The position numbers and the translations under genes are program-made. The notes below the pieces were generated by a model. That model was not told the DNA's origin. It saw only the letters and a list, made by a program, of their open reading frames with translations, and ran no database searches. A DNA stretch of 38,426 nucleotides from Deltaproteobacteria bacterium (GTDB lineage Bacteria > Bdellovibrionota > JACOXK01 > 2-02-FULL-40-11), in NCBI GenBank assembly GCA_016198185.1, contig JACQJD010000079.1, forward strand, positions 1 through 38,426, in the 5' to 3' direction. Below, one piece after another: positions 16,851-25,884 of the stretch. The first letter of the stretch is position 1; every line of letters begins with the position of its first letter.

Positions 16851-17632
16851 CGGGCGCTACCCTTGTAAGCATCACAATAAAAATTGTCATTCAACGCAAA
16901 TGCAGACGTGGTCACTTTTTGGAATCCAATGTCTCTTAAGAGACGAGCCAGGTTCTGCGGACCAAAATACACGAGATGATCCGGTGGGCGAAACCCAGTC
17001 CATTTTTGTCGATTGATTTTTCGATTCCAACACTGAAAGTTGACGGTCTTTAAACTTAGAATTCCTTTGGGATTTAACAAATCAAAACATTTTTGAAGTG
17101 CTGCCTTGGGATCCGAAAAATGCTCGATAATGGAAATCATGGCAATGCCATCAAACGTTTTTCCTTTAAAATCTTCTCTCAAAAAATCACCCACCAGAAT
17201 ATTCACATCCTGCAATGTTTTGGCTTGTTCTCCCAAATAGTTTGAAATTTCAATCCCCGTACACTGAAAATGGGGTTGGGCATGCTTTAAAAAAGCCCCT
17301 GCCCCACATCCCACATCTAAAATAGAGGCCCCCTTTGGCAATTGCGTTGCCAGGCGATTAAAAAATATCTTATTTTTATCTCGACGGGTAAGATTTTTAC
17401 TCCAGCGTTTTAGCTGCGCAAAAAATTTCCGCCCCCTGCTCTTTTGTTTTAAATTTCGCTGTTCAATCTGTTCTTTCGAATAAAAGATCTCCCGACTGCC
17501 CACCGCTCCAAAGGGATGAATTTTGCCAAAAAAACAGTGCTTACAAATTAAAACGGTCCACTTTTCAATTTTATATTTTTCATGCCAATCATCCCTCTGA
17601 CAAACCAAACAAAGATTCATACCTTGATTCAT
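16847..17632 (-). CDS. SAM-dependent class I methyltransferase with N-terminal zinc ribbon
   Basis: The 261-residue protein begins with two CxxC pairs (Cys8/Cys11 and Cys30/Cys33), a likely zinc ribbon. The SAM-binding motif ILDVGCGAGAF follows at about 103-113. Next come GIEIS, the acidic end of strand two, and ISIIEHFSDPKAAL. This layout is common among methyltransferases of polysaccharide, lipid or small-molecule pathways; the substrate is unknown. The ATG at 17632 is used; a TTG (17638) and a second ATG (17620) are alternatives. It stands alone, convergent to the YiiX-like gene and divergent from the large lipoprotein gene 480 nt away. Confidence 0.82.
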   Translation of the reverse strand: MNQGMNLCLVCQRDDWHEKYKIEKWTVLICKHCFFGKIHPFGAVGSREIFYSKEQIEQRNLKQKSRGRKFFAQLKRWSKNLTRRDKNKIFFNRLATQLPKGASILDVGCGAGAFLKHAQPHFQCTGIEISNYLGEQAKTLQDVNILVGDFLREDFKGKTFDGIAMISIIEHFSDPKAALQKCFDLLNPKGILSLKTVNFQCWNRKINRQKWTGFRPPDHLVYFGPQNLARLLRDIGFQKVTTSAFALNDNFYCDAYKGSAR

Positions 17633-17693
17633 ATACAAGATTTAAAAAACTGTAAACATTGAAAACAAACCACCTCTTTTTTACATAGGGTCA

Positions 17694-17926
17694 CCATGGT
17701 TCCTAAAAATAGAAGCCACAAAAGACAAATGATTTTGAGCAGTTAGCTTTTTTGGCTTCTGGCATCAGATTTGCAACACCCTGGGTTATCAAAATGAAAA
17801 GAGCCTCAATGAAATTTACCCCTCAACAACTGGAATCTAATCGTTTCCTCCTTAAAAGCGAGACAAGCCTTACAGCAAAAGCAAAATTAAATTCCAGTTT
17901 ATTCATTGAGGCTCTCTCTTTTTTAA
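17694..17926 (+). ncRNA. Candidate structured non-coding RNA
   Basis: This 480-nt intergenic stretch (17633-18112) has no credible gene but contains two large stem-loops in tandem. The first pairs 17711-17724 with 17747-17760 (13 of 14 bases). The second pairs 17800-17813 with 17902-17915 (14 of 14) and encloses an inner 9-bp stem (17828-17836 with 17891-17899). The outer helix of the second is followed by TCTCTTTTTT, a terminator-like tail. TTGAAA at 17659 and TACATA at 17682, 17 bases apart, could drive it. The start of the RNA at 17694 is only an estimate. Alternatives are a long terminator or a decayed MITE with 14-bp ends. Confidence 0.42.
17800..17922 (+). terminator. Long stem-loop with T tract
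   Basis: AGAGCCTCAATGAA (17800-17813) and TTCATTGAGGCTCT (17902-17915) are perfectly complementary and are followed by a pyrimidine tail ending in T6. The loop is long (88 nt) and itself contains a 9-bp helix, so this is a branched terminator or the 3' end of the candidate RNA rather than a simple hairpin. Confidence 0.5.
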
Positions 17927-18034
17927 TGGCACTTTAATCTTATTTTTTACCCCTGTAGAATAGATCTCCAGAGAAGCGTGCAGATCGTGTTTGTCTTTAA
18001 AATAATCTTAATCTTATTTTAATGTATAGGGCCC

Positions 18035-18062
18035 TTCACAATTCGATTCATTTCAGTATACT
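18035..18062 (+). promoter_or_regulatory. Promoter of the Ig-like-repeat lipoprotein gene
   Basis: TTCACA (18035-18040), a 16-nt spacer and TATACT (18057-18062) give a good sigma70-like promoter. Transcription would start about 18069, leaving a 44-nt leader. AAAGG lies about ten bases before the ATG at 18113. Confidence 0.55.
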
Positions 18063-18112
18063 GATAGGTAAGTGAACGTTTTCGGAAATTAACACTTTAA
18101 AGGCTATTTCAA

Positions 18113-21100
18113 ATGAAAAAAAGAATTTACCTCATACAGATATGGATGCTTTTGGGCTTTTCTTTTACCCTGCTTCAATGCGGCGGCGGAGGCGGAGGAC
18201 CCGGTGGCGGCGATACAGCTGTGGCCGTGCCAGATGTCATTGTCACAAGTCCACCCCCAGCAGCACCGGAAGTTTCCACTGCAGAAAATTTCGAGTTTTT
18301 GGGGTCTGCTGCCGATGGCTTGGCCGGAGAATGCATTGGCCCCATCACCCTTCAAACACTCAATGCCAAAGAACAAGTTCAAAATGTTTCAACGGACACA
18401 GAATTTATATTTGAAAACGCCTCCACATCCTTTTATGAAAACGATTGTTCAGGAACACCGCTTTCAAAACTCATTCTTAAAAAAGATGAACATTCAAAAG
18501 AGTTTTATGTAAGACATATTCGAGCCGAAGAGCTGGGTATTTTGTTTCGAACGAACGATTTAAAACTTCTAAAACCATTTTCCATCCACATCTTGGCCAA
18601 TGTTCCAAAGAGCTTTCAAGTAATAGTCCCTCCAAAAATGATTGCTGGCGTCTGCACCAGCGGTTTTTCAGTTCAATTGAAAGACGCTCATGACAATCTG
18701 ATTGAAGCGCCTCAGGTGGGCAATGTTAAACTTTCTGCAACGGGACAAACAAAGCTGTATACAACGGCCAATTGCGATTCTGAAATACAAGGTTTTCCCT
18801 CCTTTGCTACCACGCCAAAACTTGAGTTTTATGCCAGAAATGCTGTTTCTCAAACCATCGATTTTTCTGTTTCTTTTGTAGCCGGTGCAAATAAACAAAC
18901 CTTCCCCATTGAAGTGGTTTCGGCAAACGCCTCTAAACTTGAAATCACGGCTGCTTCTGATTCAATCACAGCGGGCCAATATGGAAAACTTACATTAAAA
19001 ACATTGGACGCCAATGGAAATCCTTCTCCAGTGGAAATAGAAGTGAGCATTCAACTTTCCGGCGGACAATTTTATAGCGATACTTCGGATACCACTCCCA
19101 TTTCGCAAACCACCTTAGAGGTGGGCGAAAAACAAAAAGACGTTTACATTCGAGAAACGATTGCACGCCCTATTCAAGTGAAAGCTTCGGCGCCCTCCTT
19201 TGTTTCTGGACAAAAAAATATCACCATTCAATCAGCGCTAGCTTCTACAATCGCCGTCCATGGCAAAGACAATTTGCTATCTAATGAATGTAAAAAATTC
19301 GCACTCCTGATTCAAGACCCATTCGGAAATACAAGCGCTCTAGAAAAATATACCAAAATCGCCTTCAAAAAAGAGTTAGCAAAAGAAGGGAAATTCTACG
19401 ACCAAGGGGATTGTATCAACGAACTTCAATCTATTGCTTTGAGTCCCACAGTGAACTCTAAAACTTTTTATTTTAAAAATTTAAAAGCTGAAGTTTCAAC
19501 GATCGATGCTGTTTTAACACCCGCTGACCTTACCTTTACGTCAAAAGAGGTAACGGTTGACCCTGCCCCCGCTTCTTATCTTGCCATCAGTGGGTTAGGC
19601 CAAATTCGGGCGGGAAGCTGTGAACCTTATGCCATTCAAAGCAGAGACCCCTTTCAAAATCTTTCTCCTGTCGCCGCTGATCTTCAAATAGATCTGGAAA
19701 AGAGCATCAATAGCAGCGCCAAGTTTTATGAAAAACGCAATGCCAATGGAAACTGTGAAAATGAGATTTCACAAATAACACTACCTCAAGGAAAAAATTC
19801 AGCTACCCTCTATGTCAAAAATGAAAAAGTGGAAACCTCGGATCTTACCGCCAAGGATCATGCCGCACAGCTTGCACAAGCAACGCTGTCTATTGGCGTC
19901 TTGGCTGCCACTGCCACTCAAATCACATTAACCGCTGTCCCTCTGGGGGATCACTCTATACGAGCAGGAGAATGTGCGGAATTTAAAGCAAACATCTTAG
20001 ACGCATTCGGCAACTCAAGCCCTCTCGAGGCCAACCAAATGCTCACGCTCTCCATTGGCCAAGCAGAGCTCTTTACCCAGGCCCCCTGTTCTGATGAGCA
20101 TAAAATCACGCCTTCACAGGCTGCACCCCCCAATCTACGGTTTTTTAATTTATCTCCTGGAACATCTGAAAAACAATTCTTTATGAAACAGATTGTCATT
20201 GGAGATCTACAGTTGGCAGCTACTCTTTTAAATCAATCTGTATCTCTCGATATTCATATAGAACCTGATGCCCCACATTCGCTCATCTTTGCTGAAGTCA
20301 TTCAAGGTCCCATGATGGCTGGCGATTGTAGAGAGTTATCTCTGTCCCTCAAAGATCGGTTTGGGAATGGAACGTCTTTTTCCGAAGAAAAACTCTTTGA
20401 GTTAGGTCCTGCAGGTCAATTTTATGAAAATGCTTTCTGTAATGGACCTTCGCTTCAAGGAGGACAAAGCTTCCCGAAAGACACAGAGGCACTAACAAAC
20501 ATTTACTATACAGAAACTGTGGCCGGCAACGCAACCCCAACCGTTTCATTTTTAGATTTGACACTCGGCATTCCCAATGCACACTTTCAAATTTCAGTTC
20601 AACCTCAAGAAGCATCCGAAATTACACTTTCTGTCGATAGAACAACAGATCTATTGGCAACAGACTGTGTCAGAGGATCAGTCGTTGTCAAAGATCAATA
20701 TGGAAATATGAAAGGAGATCCCCTGGTTGTCTCAGGCCAAGCTTCATTCTACTCAAATGACACATGTACAACCCCACTTTTGGGAAATTCTGACTTTGAC
20801 TTACCGACGAATGGCGAATTTTATTTTTTAGCGACACAAGACTTTACGCTACAAGTAAATCTAAAAGACAACCCTGGTCTCGTTGTTTTTCAACCGATTC
20901 AAGTAGTCCTAGATACAGATAGCGATCGCATTTCAGATACCTCTGACAATTGCCCACTTGTGCCAAATCCAGACCAGGACAACCATGATTCAGATACCCT
21001 CGGAGATGTTTGCGATAATTGTCCCAATGCGACCAATCACGATCAAGCTGATAACGATGGAGATGGCATTGGCAATGCCTGCGATGGCACCCCGGATGTC

Positions 21101-22246
21101 GTCGTAACTTGCCAAAGCATCAATCCACAAACAGCACCGGTGGGGACCACCTGCGTTACCTCCAATGGCTATGAGTTTGAAAGGGTTTCATACAACAATG
21201 GCACACCGCCCACCCCATATTTTCTTTGGGGTAACACGACTCACTGGAATGTGGTGTGGTTAGACAAATTCGCCCATAAACTCTGGAGCGGACCTGCCAT
21301 CAAACAAGAATCGTGGGAACAGCCTTGCCATAACAGTTCAGCTTATAGAACCTATACAAAACCTGATGGTCAAGCAGTTGCGATCCATACCAGTAATCCT
21401 AATCAGGCTCAATTTACAGAAGCAAATTCGCATGGCATTCGAGAAATTTTTAAGATGCTGGATAATGACCTCTATATACTCGAAGCCGGCAATAATTACT
21501 TCTTTCCCGATGGAACAGTCTCTCGACCTACCAATGCATCCGGGAAAAATATTAAATATCGCTGTATCACAGATGACCCCAACTATATTTTAAATCCACC
21601 GCCACCGGATCCTGATCGAGATCATGATGGAATTCTCAATGACGATGATAATTGCCCGGATGTTGCAAACCCCATGCAGGCCAATTTGGATGGGGTTGGC
21701 CTTGGGAACGCGTGCAGCCCCTGTGAAAAAATGCCGGGCAATTCTGATATCATCCCCATGGTGGTGATTGAATATCGAAGAAAACTCCAAAAGGGTCAAG
21801 TCTGCGCCATTACCACACCACAGCCCAATGGCCCAACCAACGCCCGAACAACCCGTGTGTTTTTGTTTGATGGCCAAGCCCAAGACCAATTCGAAAACGT
21901 TCCGATAAGTGTGGATAACTTCTGCGATGGAGCTTTTTATTACGTCAGATATAAAATTGAAAATAGAATTACTCTCGGTGAAGGATTCACCTTCCTGCTC
22001 TTATATAGTGATGTCGGCCACCATTCTCAAGACGTATATAATATTAAGGCCTATCGTGAAACGATCATTGACAACACCGAAATGACGGACGTCCCCACAA
22101 CCGGTGCCACATTTGGCCAGTATACTAATATGAGCCAAGGGGAAGACATCTTAGAAACGGAAGTACGCCATTGGGGGGCGTCTGGTGGCTCAGGCAGTGT
22201 CGGCAAAAAATTCTGGTTTAAAATAAATTGTATCGGATCTCATTGA
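18113..22246 (+). CDS. Giant lipoprotein with eight Cys-paired Ig-like modules and TSP3 calcium repeats
   Basis: The 1377-residue product has a signal segment ending LLQC (Cys23; Gln at -1 is unusual for a lipobox) and a Cys-Gly run. Residues about 60-935 hold eight modules of about 100-110 residues. Each has the pattern AGxC...KDxxGN...FYxxxxC, for example DPFGNTSAL and DAFGNSSPL, resembling bacterial Ig-like (Big/invasin) domains. Module three lacks both cysteines. Thrombospondin-type-3 calcium repeats follow (about 937-995, [23 protein letters not shown]) and again near 1166-1205. A unique C-terminal domain of about 170 residues ends the protein. It is likely an outer-membrane-anchored adhesin or surface stalk. 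Its stop overlaps the convergent manC stop by seven bases. Confidence 0.82.
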   Translation: MKKRIYLIQIWMLLGFSFTLLQCGGGGGGPGGGDTAVAVPDVIVTSPPPAAPEVSTAENFEFLGSAADGLAGECIGPITLQTLNAKEQVQNVSTDTEFIFENASTSFYENDCSGTPLSKLILKKDEHSKEFYVRHIRAEELGILFRTNDLKLLKPFSIHILANVPKSFQVIVPPKMIAGVCTSGFSVQLKDAHDNLIEAPQVGNVKLSATGQTKLYTTANCDSEIQGFPSFATTPKLEFYARNAVSQTIDFSVSFVAGANKQTFPIEVVSANASKLEITAASDSITAGQYGKLTLKTLDANGNPSPVEIEVSIQLSGGQFYSDTSDTTPISQTTLEVGEKQKDVYIRETIARPIQVKASAPSFVSGQKNITIQSALASTIAVHGKDNLLSNECKKFALLIQDPFGNTSALEKYTKIAFKKELAKEGKFYDQGDCINELQSIALSPTVNSKTFYFKNLKAEVSTIDAVLTPADLTFTSKEVTVDPAPASYLAISGLGQIRAGSCEPYAIQSRDPFQNLSPVAADLQIDLEKSINSSAKFYEKRNANGNCENEISQITLPQGKNSATLYVKNEKVETSDLTAKDHAAQLAQATLSIGVLAATATQITLTAVPLGDHSIRAGECAEFKANILDAFGNSSPLEANQMLTLSIGQAELFTQAPCSDEHKITPSQAAPPNLRFFNLSPGTSEKQFFMKQIVIGDLQLAATLLNQSVSLDIHIEPDAPHSLIFAEVIQGPMMAGDCRELSLSLKDRFGNGTSFSEEKLFELGPAGQFYENAFCNGPSLQGGQSFPKDTEALTNIYYTETVAGNATPTVSFLDLTLGIPNAHFQISVQPQEASEITLSVDRTTDLLATDCVRGSVVVKDQYGNMKGDPLVVSGQASFYSNDTCTTPLLGNSDFDLPTNGEFYFLATQDFTLQVNLKDNPGLVVFQPIQVVLDTDSDRISDTSDNCPLVPNPDQDNHDSDTLGDVCDNCPNATNHDQADNDGDGIGNACDGTPDVVVTCQSINPQTAPVGTTCVTSNGYEFERVSYNNGTPPTPYFLWGNTTHWNVVWLDKFAHKLWSGPAIKQESWEQPCHNSSAYRTYTKPDGQAVAIHTSNPNQAQFTEANSHGIREIFKMLDNDLYILEAGNNYFFPDGTVSRPTNASGKNIKYRCITDDPNYILNPPPPDPDRDHDGILNDDDNCPDVANPMQANLDGVGLGNACSPCEKMPGNSDIIPMVVIEYRRKLQKGQVCAITTPQPNGPTNARTTRVFLFDGQAQDQFENVPISVDNFCDGAFYYVRYKIENRITLGEGFTFLLLYSDVGHHSQDVYNIKAYRETIIDNTEMTDVPTTGATFGQYTNMSQGEDILETEVRHWGASGGSGSVGKKFWFKINCIGSH

Positions 22247-23172
22247 TCAGGGGTTGTCTTTACACGCCTTACAATGTCAGAGAGCATTTCTTCCGACACC
22301 TGAAAGTGCTCTCTGAGCCACGGTAAAAATTGCTCTCCTTTTAAATGCCAGAGACTTTCCCAATTTCCGACATCGGACCATTCGAAACCAGCCTCCATCA
22401 CCCATAAGGCATGGGTCTTTTCTAACAGCGCAACATCAATGGAAACTTTCTCTAGCTTTTGATATATTTCACTTTTATTTTTAGAAGACACCCTTTGAAG
22501 TTGAGATAAAAGCCTAGGACCATAGCGTTCCAGTTCGGAAAGAAATGTTTTCACGCTCCATATGAAATTTCCACAGTGCCACAAAACTTTTTGCTGCCCA
22601 ATCAAATCTCTCGCCTTTTCGATGGAAGGTTTTTCAACAAATCGCAACACTTCGTAGACGTGATGAAATAGAGAAGCTCCCTTTTCCAAATATCCCAAAT
22701 GAACGGTGGGATACGTAGGCACCTTACCAAACGTCAATAACTTCTCCGGAAAACGTTCGTGAATGGAAAGCGCATCCACCATAGATTCATAAAATTTTTC
22801 AATCGGAGTAATCCAATGATCGGACGGCACAATCAAAAGCGAAGCCTCTGGATCGACTCGCTCAATTTCACAAGCCGTCCATCCAATGGCAGCCGCTGTA
22901 TTTTTGCTTTCAGGTTCCAACAACCAATGATCTCTGGGGATGGAAAGACGTTGTTTCTCTAACAAAGCTTCATAGCGACATTGGCTAACCAGCCAAAGGT
23001 TATTGGACTGAATCATTTTTTTTTGAACTAAAAATTGCACCCTCTGATCTGTCATCTCAAGAAGAGACAAATCATCATCCATTAACTTTAAAAATTGTTT
23101 GGGAACATCTTGGGTGCTGATCGGCCAAAATCGAGAACCCACGCCGCCTGCCAAGATCACGCCATGTAACAT
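22240..23172 (-). CDS. manC: Mannose-1-phosphate guanylyltransferase
   Basis: This enzyme makes GDP-mannose from mannose-1-phosphate and GTP for surface polysaccharide synthesis. The 310-residue protein has the nucleotidyltransferase start [16 protein letters not shown] (4-19), PKQFL (24-28), PSDHW, FVEKPS (substrate-binding Lys), CGNFIW and [11 protein letters not shown]. It contains only the catalytic domain; many ManC proteins carry a C-terminal cupin phosphomannose isomerase. Here that function seems to sit in the separate gene five bases upstream. It ends the SPOR-cupin-manC operon. Confidence 0.92.
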   Translation of the reverse strand: MLHGVILAGGVGSRFWPISTQDVPKQFLKLMDDDLSLLEMTDQRVQFLVQKKMIQSNNLWLVSQCRYEALLEKQRLSIPRDHWLLEPESKNTAAAIGWTACEIERVDPEASLLIVPSDHWITPIEKFYESMVDALSIHERFPEKLLTFGKVPTYPTVHLGYLEKGASLFHHVYEVLRFVEKPSIEKARDLIGQQKVLWHCGNFIWSVKTFLSELERYGPRLLSQLQRVSSKNKSEIYQKLEKVSIDVALLEKTHALWVMEAGFEWSDVGNWESLWHLKGEQFLPWLREHFQVSEEMLSDIVRRVKTTPDQ

Positions 23173-23177
23173 CTTAT

Positions 23178-23504
23178 TTAAATCCGACCGTAGTGATCTT
23201 CGAGTCGAATGAGATCGTTCGCATGAGGGGAAGACACTTCAAAGACAAGGGTTTTTTCCAACGCAATCAAGCGATGTTTCGTTTTGGGAGGAATATGCAA
23301 ATTTTCTCCGGCCTTCAGGTTAAATGTTTTTTCATTGAAGATCACTTCTAAGAGGCCTTCTGCCACATAAATCGTTTCATCTTTTTGGTCATGATATTGT
23401 AACGAAAGCCTTTCTCCTTTTTCAATGACGAGCACCTTCCCAATATAGGAATTTGTTTCGGCAAAAATAATCTCGTGGCCCCAGGGCTTATTAACTTTTT
23501 TCAT
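23178..23504 (-). CDS. Cupin, mannose-6-phosphate isomerase type II C-terminal-like
   Basis: The 108-residue single-domain cupin starts VNKPWGHEIIFAET, the typical entry of the ManC/ManA cupin. It has the metal-binding pattern YHDQKDETIYVAEG and a second box IPPKTKHRL. By family it would interconvert mannose-6-phosphate and fructose-6-phosphate, or help ManC. The ATG at 23504 is chosen because it begins the domain and overlaps the SPOR gene's end by 14 nt; a longer start at 23534 adds residues outside the cupin fold. With manC five bases downstream, it looks like the split version of the usual fused enzyme. Confidence 0.82.
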   Translation of the reverse strand: MKKVNKPWGHEIIFAETNSYIGKVLVIEKGERLSLQYHDQKDETIYVAEGLLEVIFNEKTFNLKAGENLHIPPKTKHRLIALEKTLVFEVSSPHANDLIRLEDHYGRI

Positions 23505-24138
23505 GATCCTTGAAAGATGTCTTTCGAATGACATATTGGGAAATAACCCCACGACGGAAAAGTTTTTGAGCCAAAACTTTGGCTGTCTCTGGATGCTTGA
23601 AAAATCCAAAATCCAAAAAAAATAATTTACTTTCCGCCAGAGTCGCTTCTTGAATAAAGACGGACGGATACCCTAATTTCATTAAGCGTTCTTTTTCTTC
23701 TTGAACCGCTCCTAAACTCTCAGATGTCATGACTTGAATCGTAAACCCAATTTTTTTTGAAGCAGATGGATTCGATTTCTGTTGATCCACCACCGGCTCT
23801 AAAACTTGAGAGACCGAACCAGACGCTTCAGAGGGCACCGAAGCAGAAACAACTTCCTCTGTTTTTTTAGGGGTGCCTGCAGACTCTGCCTCACTTTCTT
23901 TTGGCAATTTTGATTGCACTTCTTCCAGTGACCTGGCCAAGTTCATCATCTTTTGCTCTTGAACATGCATCAGTCCTGTCAATTCTTTCCCAACAAAGAT
24001 CCCAAGACCAAAAACCACACCGCTCACCCCCACCAACATGGCAAAAATCAGTACTATTTCTTTTCGTTTAAAAGTAATGGGGTCTTGTGACATCTCGGGA
24101 GTCACTATAGTAAATTTCATTGGAAAGTCAAAACTCAT
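23491..24138 (-). CDS. Single-pass membrane protein with C-terminal SPOR domain
   Basis: The 215-residue protein has a short cytoplasmic tail, one transmembrane helix (about 28-50), a Ser/Glu/Pro-rich linker and a C-terminal SPOR domain from about residue 130. The domain runs from IGFTIQVMTSESL through LGYPSVFI and FLDFGFF to ETAKVLAQKLFRRG. SPOR domains bind denuded glycan strands of peptidoglycan, often at the division septum. The start at 24138 has GAGA five bases upstream; ATGs at 24120 and 24093 are alternatives that keep the helix. It overlaps the cupin gene, tying envelope and sugar-nucleotide genes into one operon. Confidence 0.82.
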   Translation of the reverse strand: MSFDFPMKFTIVTPEMSQDPITFKRKEIVLIFAMLVGVSGVVFGLGIFVGKELTGLMHVQEQKMMNLARSLEEVQSKLPKESEAESAGTPKKTEEVVSASVPSEASGSVSQVLEPVVDQQKSNPSASKKIGFTIQVMTSESLGAVQEEKERLMKLGYPSVFIQEATLAESKLFFLDFGFFKHPETAKVLAQKLFRRGVISQYVIRKTSFKDHEKS

Positions 24139-24270
24139 TCACATCTCTTTTTTTTGAATATCCATCCTGTTTGACCTGCCAAACGGACGGAATTTCGACC
24201 CCCTTTTTGAAGCATTTGGCTTTGATTCGCTTCAAAACACTTGGCATCATTTTTGCTAGTAGATGTGGGA

Positions 24271-24372
24271 AGAGGCTGTCGAAAAACTGTCATTCCGAGC
24301 ACAACGTACGAGGAATCTACGACGAGATCCCTCGAGCCTTCGGCTCTCGGGATGACTTATTCGACACCCTCT
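24271..24372. repeat. MITE-like element with 12-bp inverted ends (dispersed repeat copy 3)
   Basis: The ends AGAGGCTGTCGA (24271-24282) and TCGACACCCTCT (24361-24372) are inverted repeats matching at 11 of 12 positions. Inside, 24289-24356 is a copy of the dispersed palindrome, from GTCATTCCGAG to CTCGGGATGAC. The 102-bp element has no coding capacity and sits right before the Flp-like pilin gene; its right end abuts that gene's Shine-Dalgarno region. A separate hairpin (24205-24213 with 24229-24237) lies just upstream. Confidence 0.7.
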
Positions 24373-24396
24373 ATGGAAACAGAGGAGAAATGACGC

Positions 24397-24633
24397 ATGA
24401 ACAAAAACCTAGGACAAAGCATGATCGAATATATCATTTTGGTGGCCATCGTTGCGGTGGCTTCTTTGGGGATTGTCAAAATATTGGGGAACACGATTCA
24501 TGTAAAGCTTTCCCAAATCACCCTAGCCCTTCAAGGAAAAAAATCACAAGCCCGTTCCCTTCGGCCACACGAAGTTCAACCCAAACATTATGAACCCAAA
24601 TCACTGGAAGACTTCTATGAATCCGAAGATTAA
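24397..24633 (+). CDS. Flp-type (class IVb) pilin
   Basis: This 78-residue protein has the class IVb prepilin signature: a short leader MNKNLG, a cleavage site G|QSMIEY with Glu at +5 and Tyr at +6, and a hydrophobic helix IILVAIVAVASLGIVKIL. Flp pilins polymerise into thin adhesive Tad pili after cleavage by a TadV/PilD peptidase. The C-terminal tail is charged and longer than in many Flp pilins. GAGGAG lies nine bases before the ATG. It is the first gene of a ten-gene plus-strand run; the ATPase, platform and secretin genes of a full Tad system are not in this window. Confidence 0.82.
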   Translation: MNKNLGQSMIEYIILVAIVAVASLGIVKILGNTIHVKLSQITLALQGKKSQARSLRPHEVQPKHYEPKSLEDFYESED

Positions 24634-24967
24634 AGGACAGATTCTTTTGGAAACCCTGCTGGTATTGCCAGTCCTATTTTTGACGCTGTATCTGATGACG
24701 ATCTTGCTCTTGACCACGCTCTCCAAACTCATGCTCCAGTGGACTTGTTTTTCCATGGCTCGAACCGTGCTTGAAGAGCCATCCCTGTCTCTTTTCGAAC
24801 TTCACCACAAAGCGAATCAACAGTTACAATCCCTTCCCTTCGTACAGGACACCTGTTCCCTTTCCATAGAACAAACAAAAAAAGATATCTACGTACACCT
24901 TCATCAACCATTCTTTATTTTAGGAAGGACTTATGAGCTGGAACATCGCTTGGCACTCTCTCGATAA
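24617..24967 (+). CDS. TadE-like pseudopilin (first)
   Basis: The 116-residue product has a basic leader MNPKIKG and the cleavage context G|QILLETLLVLPVLF with Glu at +5, followed by one hydrophobic helix and a small extracytoplasmic domain with two cysteines. This is the architecture of TadE-type pseudopilins, minor components of Tad/Flp pili. I chose the ATG at 24617 (preceded by GGAAGA at good distance) rather than 24590, because it gives the short leader. It overlaps the pilin gene by 17 nt and the next gene by 35 nt, suggesting coupled translation. Confidence 0.72.
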   Translation: MNPKIKGQILLETLLVLPVLFLTLYLMTILLLTTLSKLMLQWTCFSMARTVLEEPSLSLFELHHKANQQLQSLPFVQDTCSLSIEQTKKDIYVHLHQPFFILGRTYELEHRLALSR

Positions 24968-25607
24968 TCGAAAAGGACAAGTCACGATCCTCATCTTAAT
25001 CGTACTGCCCACATTTGTATGGATGGTTCATGCCACTTTAAAACTCAGTCGAAAAATCGAAAGAAAAATTAAACTTCAAAATGGGGTGGATGCAGCCCTC
25101 TATGTTCACACCCAAACGCTGGCCAGCGGCTTAAATGAAATTTCTAACCTCAATCTGAAACTCAAAGAATGCCTTGCCCTGTTACGACTGGTCCAAGCTG
25201 GAAAAATCATCACGGGGAATCCGGGATTTGTCATCACCGAATCATTTCTCAAACGTCTGATTCAGGCCATTGCCAAACAACAAGACCTGATCAAAAAAAT
25301 CTACCCTGCCTGGGCCTATCAAAAAGCCATGATCATCGCTCGAAAAAATGAAACCCCTCATGTCATCCTCTACCCCCTGACTTTCTCTTATTCAATCCGC
25401 CGAACCTGGACCATTGAAAAACTACCAGGCCCTTACGTCCTTTCAGAAACATTTGATCAGCACAAAGAATTTTCAATGGATGGATTTTTTTACAAAGCAA
25501 AGGAGAGCGCCCATGCAAAAACAACTTTATCTGGAAAAGACTTATACTCTGAAACCTGGCACCTGGAGTGGACCCCTTCGAAACCAATGTGGAATGGCAT
25601 TGATTGA
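24933..25607 (+). CDS. TadG-like pseudopilin-related membrane protein
   Basis: The 224-residue product has a positively charged start, a G|QVTILILIVLP prepilin-like site that lacks Glu at +5, and one membrane helix to about residue 37. A helical region follows, with the sequence LQNGVDAALYVHTQTLASGLNEI, much like the post-membrane helix of TadG/TadE-like proteins where VDAAAL-type motifs are usual. The remaining extracytoplasmic part has no recognised domain; true TadG proteins usually carry a von Willebrand A-like domain, which is missing. It overlaps both neighbours. Confidence 0.62.
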   Translation: MSWNIAWHSLDNRKGQVTILILIVLPTFVWMVHATLKLSRKIERKIKLQNGVDAALYVHTQTLASGLNEISNLNLKLKECLALLRLVQAGKIITGNPGFVITESFLKRLIQAIAKQQDLIKKIYPAWAYQKAMIIARKNETPHVILYPLTFSYSIRRTWTIEKLPGPYVLSETFDQHKEFSMDGFFYKAKESAHAKTTLSGKDLYSETWHLEWTPSKPMWNGID

Positions 25608-25884
25608 AACTTGTTTTACATTGATCCTTCTTCTAGGCTTTTGCACGCTTTCCATGCGAATGATGGAGGGTTCTATCACTCGAATTCAAAATCGAGTTCT
25701 TTCACGATACTTGGCTTTTCATACCAAGCATTCTCTCCTTCCTTCCAAAGCAGTGCTCCAGTCACGTTTTTTCAAGAACGACGCCATTCGCATTGAAACC
25801 ATCACCCCGTCATCCTCGGAAATTATTTTAAAGTCTTGGGTCAACTCGGAATGTTTAACCTTTCAACATACCCTTTATTTATGA
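25513..25884 (+). CDS. TadE-like pseudopilin (second)
   Basis: The start is the ATG at 25513, supported by AAAGGAG seven bases upstream; it lies within the 3' end of the TadG-like gene (95-nt overlap). The 123-residue product has an unusually long leader for this class, then CG|MALIETCFTLILLLGF with Glu at +5, a hydrophobic helix and an extracytoplasmic domain of about 80 residues. The RIQNRVLSRYLAFHTKH stretch after the helix resembles other TadE-like proteins. Whether the prepilin peptidase accepts the long leader is unclear. Confidence 0.65.
   Translation: MQKQLYLEKTYTLKPGTWSGPLRNQCGMALIETCFTLILLLGFCTLSMRMMEGSITRIQNRVLSRYLAFHTKHSLLPSKAVLQSRFFKNDAIRIETITPSSSEIILKSWVNSECLTFQHTLYL

Noticed and set aside
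17752-17937. Open frame of 61 codons on the plus strand between the methyltransferase and large lipoprotein genes
   Set aside because: It runs straight through the 14-bp inverted repeat and its loop, has no ribosome site and no protein-like features; the DNA structure explains the region better.
18142-18512. 90- and 102-codon plus-strand frames inside the start of the giant lipoprotein gene
   Set aside because: These are other frames of the signal and glycine-run region; the lipoprotein frame continues for 1377 codons with clear domains.
24120-24593. 157-codon plus-strand frame across the MITE-like element and pilin gene start
   Set aside because: It would read through the palindromic repeat and out of frame through the pilin gene; the Flp pilin frame has the prepilin motif and ribosome site.
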